This document shows positions 5,220 to 7,138 of a stretch of DNA of 7,138 nucleotides, piece after piece. The translations under genes and the position numbers were made by a program. The DNA is from an uncultured Flavobacteriales bacterium (GTDB lineage Bacteria > Bacteroidota > Bacteroidia > Flavobacteriales_D > Crocinitomicaceae): positions 1 to 7,138 of the forward strand of contig CAJWCX010000054.1 in assembly GCA_913031405.1 (NCBI GenBank). The letters run 5' to 3'. How positions within the stretch are numbered: the stretch's first letter is position 1; the number at the start of each line of letters is the position of its first letter. The notes beneath the pieces were generated by a model. The model saw only the letters and a program-made list of their open reading frames with translations. It made no database searches and was not told the origin of the DNA.

Positions 5220-6534
5220 ATGATGTCCCTTTATTGATGCTACTTTTCACATGAATTTCTCCTCTATGGGACTCGACAATAAGTTTAACATAATAGAGTC
5301 CTAATCCAAAGCCCTTGACATTATGAACATTTCCAGTTGGAACCCTATAAAACTTATCGAAAATAGACTTTAAATGCTCCTTCTTGATTCCTATGCCCTC
5401 ATCTGTAATTTTGATAGTGAGCCCTTTCTCTGAAATATCAGTAGAAATTAAAATCACAGGCCTGCCTTCACTGTATTTCACGGCATTATCGGTCAGGTTA
5501 TGCAGAACATTGGTAATATGCACGGGGTCGGCTGTGATAACGTGACTACCTTCACCGATGTTTAAATTGAACTGGGCTCCATCCTTCTTTTGAAAAAGCT
5601 CAAAGCTGTCTTTGAGCTGATTCAATATTTCTTCAACATCCATTTTTTCTTTGTTCAAGATCAATTTATCCTTATCTAATTTGGCTACATTCAAAACACG
5701 CTCTACCTGATTTTCGAGCCTTTTATTCTCATCAAAAATAATCCCAGCATAGCGTTTGATTTTTTCAAAATCTGTATCACTTTCGATACGCATGAGCATT
5801 TCACTCGATAATGATATGGTTGAAATCGGAGTTTTTAATTCGTGAGTCATGTTGTTGATAAAATCATTTTTAACTTCTGATAATTTCCTTTGACGAAAAA
5901 TAATCATCAAGCTATACGAGAAAAACACCACAACAAGAAGTACAATGATTCCAATGTAAATCCAAGGTGAAATAAATCGAACGGGAACAATCGATTTGGC
6001 CTCTACATTCGGAAAAAATACGGTGAAATAATGCCCGTCGTTTTTTATGGATAAATTTTCTGAGGTGATCCCCGATTCATCGAGTGAAATTGGTTCATAT
6101 AAAGCTTCTTTGGTAAACTTAATTAAGTTTCCATAAATTATAGAGTCTGTAAAACAATCATAGATTCCATAGATAAAATCTTGGTTGATGTTTTGAGCAT
6201 AAAATGCTTTTTTTAACAAGGTCTCAAGATAATAAGGTTGAAGTTCTTCGTTGATGTCTACTTTGAATCGGTTGGATCGTATCTGCTTTACTGCTCCATA
6301 AAGATCTGAACTGTCCGAATCTTCAATATTAATCTGCTCCAAAACATTTCTTAGTGCAACATGACACTGCTCGGAAAACTCCTTGATATTGAGGCTATCT
6401 TCCTTTTCTTGAATGGCAATATTCTTTACCTGAAGCTCCATTGTTTTGCGCACCCACACTCCTTGAATCACCATAATTCCCGCAACGGAGATGAGACCTA
6501 AAAGAATTAAAGTATTTAGAGAATAACGCTTCAT
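5194..6534 (-). CDS. Membrane-bound sensor histidine kinase (RprX-like architecture)
   Basis: A 446-residue two-component sensor kinase of the inner membrane. From the ATG at 6534: TM1 about 6-28, a periplasmic sensor region about 29-189 with no domain I recognise, TM2 about 190-213, then a HisKA dimerisation domain with the phospho-acceptor His231 in NNMTHELKTPIS. The ATP-binding domain has the N box NVLHNLTDNAVKYS (342-355), G1 DEGIGI (378-383), F box FDKFYRV (392-398) and G2 GFGLGLYYVK (408-417), so kinase activity should be intact. This layout, with no HAMP or PAS, resembles Bacteroidota RprX-type kinases. I chose ATG 6534 over an in-frame TTG six bases upstream because the TTG falls inside the promoter-like region. 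The stop lies 26 bases inside the convergent small-protein gene, so no response regulator can follow directly, and the upstream gene is a reductase; its partner must be elsewhere. The signal is unknown. Confidence 0.93.
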   Translation of the reverse strand: MKRYSLNTLILLGLISVAGIMVIQGVWVRKTMELQVKNIAIQEKEDSLNIKEFSEQCHVALRNVLEQINIEDSDSSDLYGAVKQIRSNRFKVDINEELQPYYLETLLKKAFYAQNINQDFIYGIYDCFTDSIIYGNLIKFTKEALYEPISLDESGITSENLSIKNDGHYFTVFFPNVEAKSIVPVRFISPWIYIGIIVLLVVVFFSYSLMIIFRQRKLSEVKNDFINNMTHELKTPISTISLSSEMLMRIESDTDFEKIKRYAGIIFDENKRLENQVERVLNVAKLDKDKLILNKEKMDVEEILNQLKDSFELFQKKDGAQFNLNIGEGSHVITADPVHITNVLHNLTDNAVKYSEGRPVILISTDISEKGLTIKITDEGIGIKKEHLKSIFDKFYRVPTGNVHNVKGFGLGLYYVKLIVESHRGEIHVKSSINKGTSFTITLPFS

Positions 6535-6537
6535 ACA

Positions 6538-6567
6538 CAAACATCTTATCTCATAAAGATACCAAAA
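6538..6567 (-). promoter_or_regulatory. Candidate promoter for the histidine kinase
   Basis: In the 39-base gap between the reductase stop and the kinase ATG, the minus strand shows TTTTG (6567-6563) and, 17 bases later, GATGTTTG (6545-6538), one mismatch from TAnnTTTG. The spacing fits the Bacteroidota TTG-N17-23-TAnnTTTG pattern. The -7-like element ends 3 bases before the ATG. An alternative -7-like TATCTTTA lies at 6560-6553. The kinase could also be read through from the reductase gene. Confidence 0.35.
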
Positions 6568-6573
6568 TGTCCC

Positions 6574-7138
6574 TTAGAAACCTTTTACCCCGTTCACAGT
6601 GGTATACTTCAAAATATTTTTCTTTTCAGGATGAATGATAGCAAATGCAGATTGAACTGCCAGAGTACCTTCATGAAATCCACACAAAATAAGCTTTAGC
6701 TTATTTTGATAATAATTGACATCACCGATTGCAAAAATTCCTTTAATGTTGGTAGAATAATCAGTTGTATCGACTTTGATGGCATTTTTCTCAATCTCTA
6801 AACCCCAGTTATGAATTGGACCTAAAGACGGTTTCAATCCAAAAAGTGGAATAAAATGATCTGTTATTTCAATCATTTCACCCGTTTTCTGATGTGTAAT
6901 CTGAACACTCTCGAGACGACTTTGTCCATTCAAACCGGTCACTTCTGCTTCGGTAACCAACTTTATTTTACCATTTTCAGAAAGGTTAATAACCTTTTGA
7001 ACAGAATCTAAATACCCTCGAAAAGAACTACCTCGGTGAACCAAAACGACCTCTTTGGCAATTTTCTTTTCGGATAAAAATATGGACCAATCTAAAGCAG
7101 AATCACCACCGCCCGCGATGACACATTTTTTACCTCGA
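6574..7138 (-). CDS. Ferredoxin-NADP+ reductase / thioredoxin-reductase-like flavoprotein (C-terminal part)
   Basis: The frame is open from the right edge (first full codon at 7137) to the TAA at 6576-6574, giving 187 visible residues, a little over half of a protein that is usually about 350 long; the N-terminal FAD-binding half and start are outside the window. VIAGGGDSALDWSIFL (6-21) is the NAD(P)H-binding Rossmann motif with the ALDW form typical of ferredoxin-NADP+ reductases of the thioredoxin-reductase type. The window lacks the central region where a TrxB CXXC pair would be expected to precede this motif, so that test cannot be made. GIFAIGDVNYYQNKLKLIL then GFHEGTLAVQSA (about 143-174) is the C-terminal FAD motif; the YxxKLKLI form supports FNR rather than thioredoxin reductase. 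The motif after the second Rossmann strand is HRGSSFRG instead of the common HRRxxFR. It probably moves electrons between NADPH and ferredoxin or flavodoxin in the cytoplasm. It lies 39 bases upstream of the kinase on the same strand. Confidence 0.88.
   Translation of the reverse strand, partial: RGKKCVIAGGGDSALDWSIFLSEKKIAKEVVLVHRGSSFRGYLDSVQKVINLSENGKIKLVTEAEVTGLNGQSRLESVQITHQKTGEMIEITDHFIPLFGLKPSLGPIHNWGLEIEKNAIKVDTTDYSTNIKGIFAIGDVNYYQNKLKLILCGFHEGTLAVQSAFAIIHPEKKNILKYTTVNGVKGF

Noticed and set aside
6535..6540. TTG start six bases upstream of the kinase ATG
   Set aside because: It adds only Met-Cys, TTG starts are uncommon, and it sits inside the candidate -7 element; the ATG at 6534 gives a normal N terminus leading straight into TM1.
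1..7138. Search for a new defence, mobile or other undescribed system
   Set aside because: All long ORFs but one belong to recognisable housekeeping or signalling families; I see no repeats in array form, transposase, integrase, toxin-antitoxin pair, reverse transcriptase or structured RNA.

Overview
The window looks like chromosomal housekeeping DNA from a member of the Bacteroidota (Flavobacteriia-like or a related marine/freshwater lineage). The evidence is AT-rich DNA, an almost complete lack of Shine-Dalgarno sites, TAnnTTTG-type promoter elements right in front of several start codons, and proteins that read as Bacteroidota versions of their families. The organism call is an inference from these traits; no rRNA or other taxonomic marker is present. 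Coding density is very high, and no stretch of 300 bases lacks a gene.

Plus strand, left part (1-3439): the 3' end of a SirB1-type transglutaminase-like protein gene, cut by the window edge. After a 34-base gap with a good TATCTTTG element comes a tight run of three genes: pepT (tripeptide aminopeptidase), holA (DNA polymerase III delta subunit) and rsmE (16S rRNA m3U1498 methyltransferase). pepT and holA overlap by 11 bases, and holA and rsmE overlap in an ATGA junction, so the three are probably one transcript with coupled translation.

Minus strand, middle (3418-4721): thyA followed by folA, again joined by an ATGA overlap. ThyA makes dTMP and releases dihydrofolate; FolA reduces it back to tetrahydrofolate, so the pair forms a functional cycle. 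folA converges on rsmE and their 3' ends overlap by 22 bases.

Right part (4722-7138): a 105-base divergent intergenic region separates thyA from a small, lysine-rich, probably exported protein of unknown function (plus strand). That gene converges on, and overlaps by 26 bases, a membrane-bound sensor histidine kinase (minus strand). Upstream of the kinase lies the 3' part of a ferredoxin-NADP+ reductase/thioredoxin-reductase-like flavoprotein gene, cut by the right edge of the window. No response regulator is visible beside the kinase.

I found no mobile element, CRISPR array, RNA gene, phage gene or defence island. Most of the window is ordinary core genome. The points worth a second look are small: promoter elements so close to start codons that several transcripts should be leaderless or nearly so, two overlapping convergent gene ends, an A10 tract inside the unknown exported-protein gene, and a few substitutions at family-typical positions.
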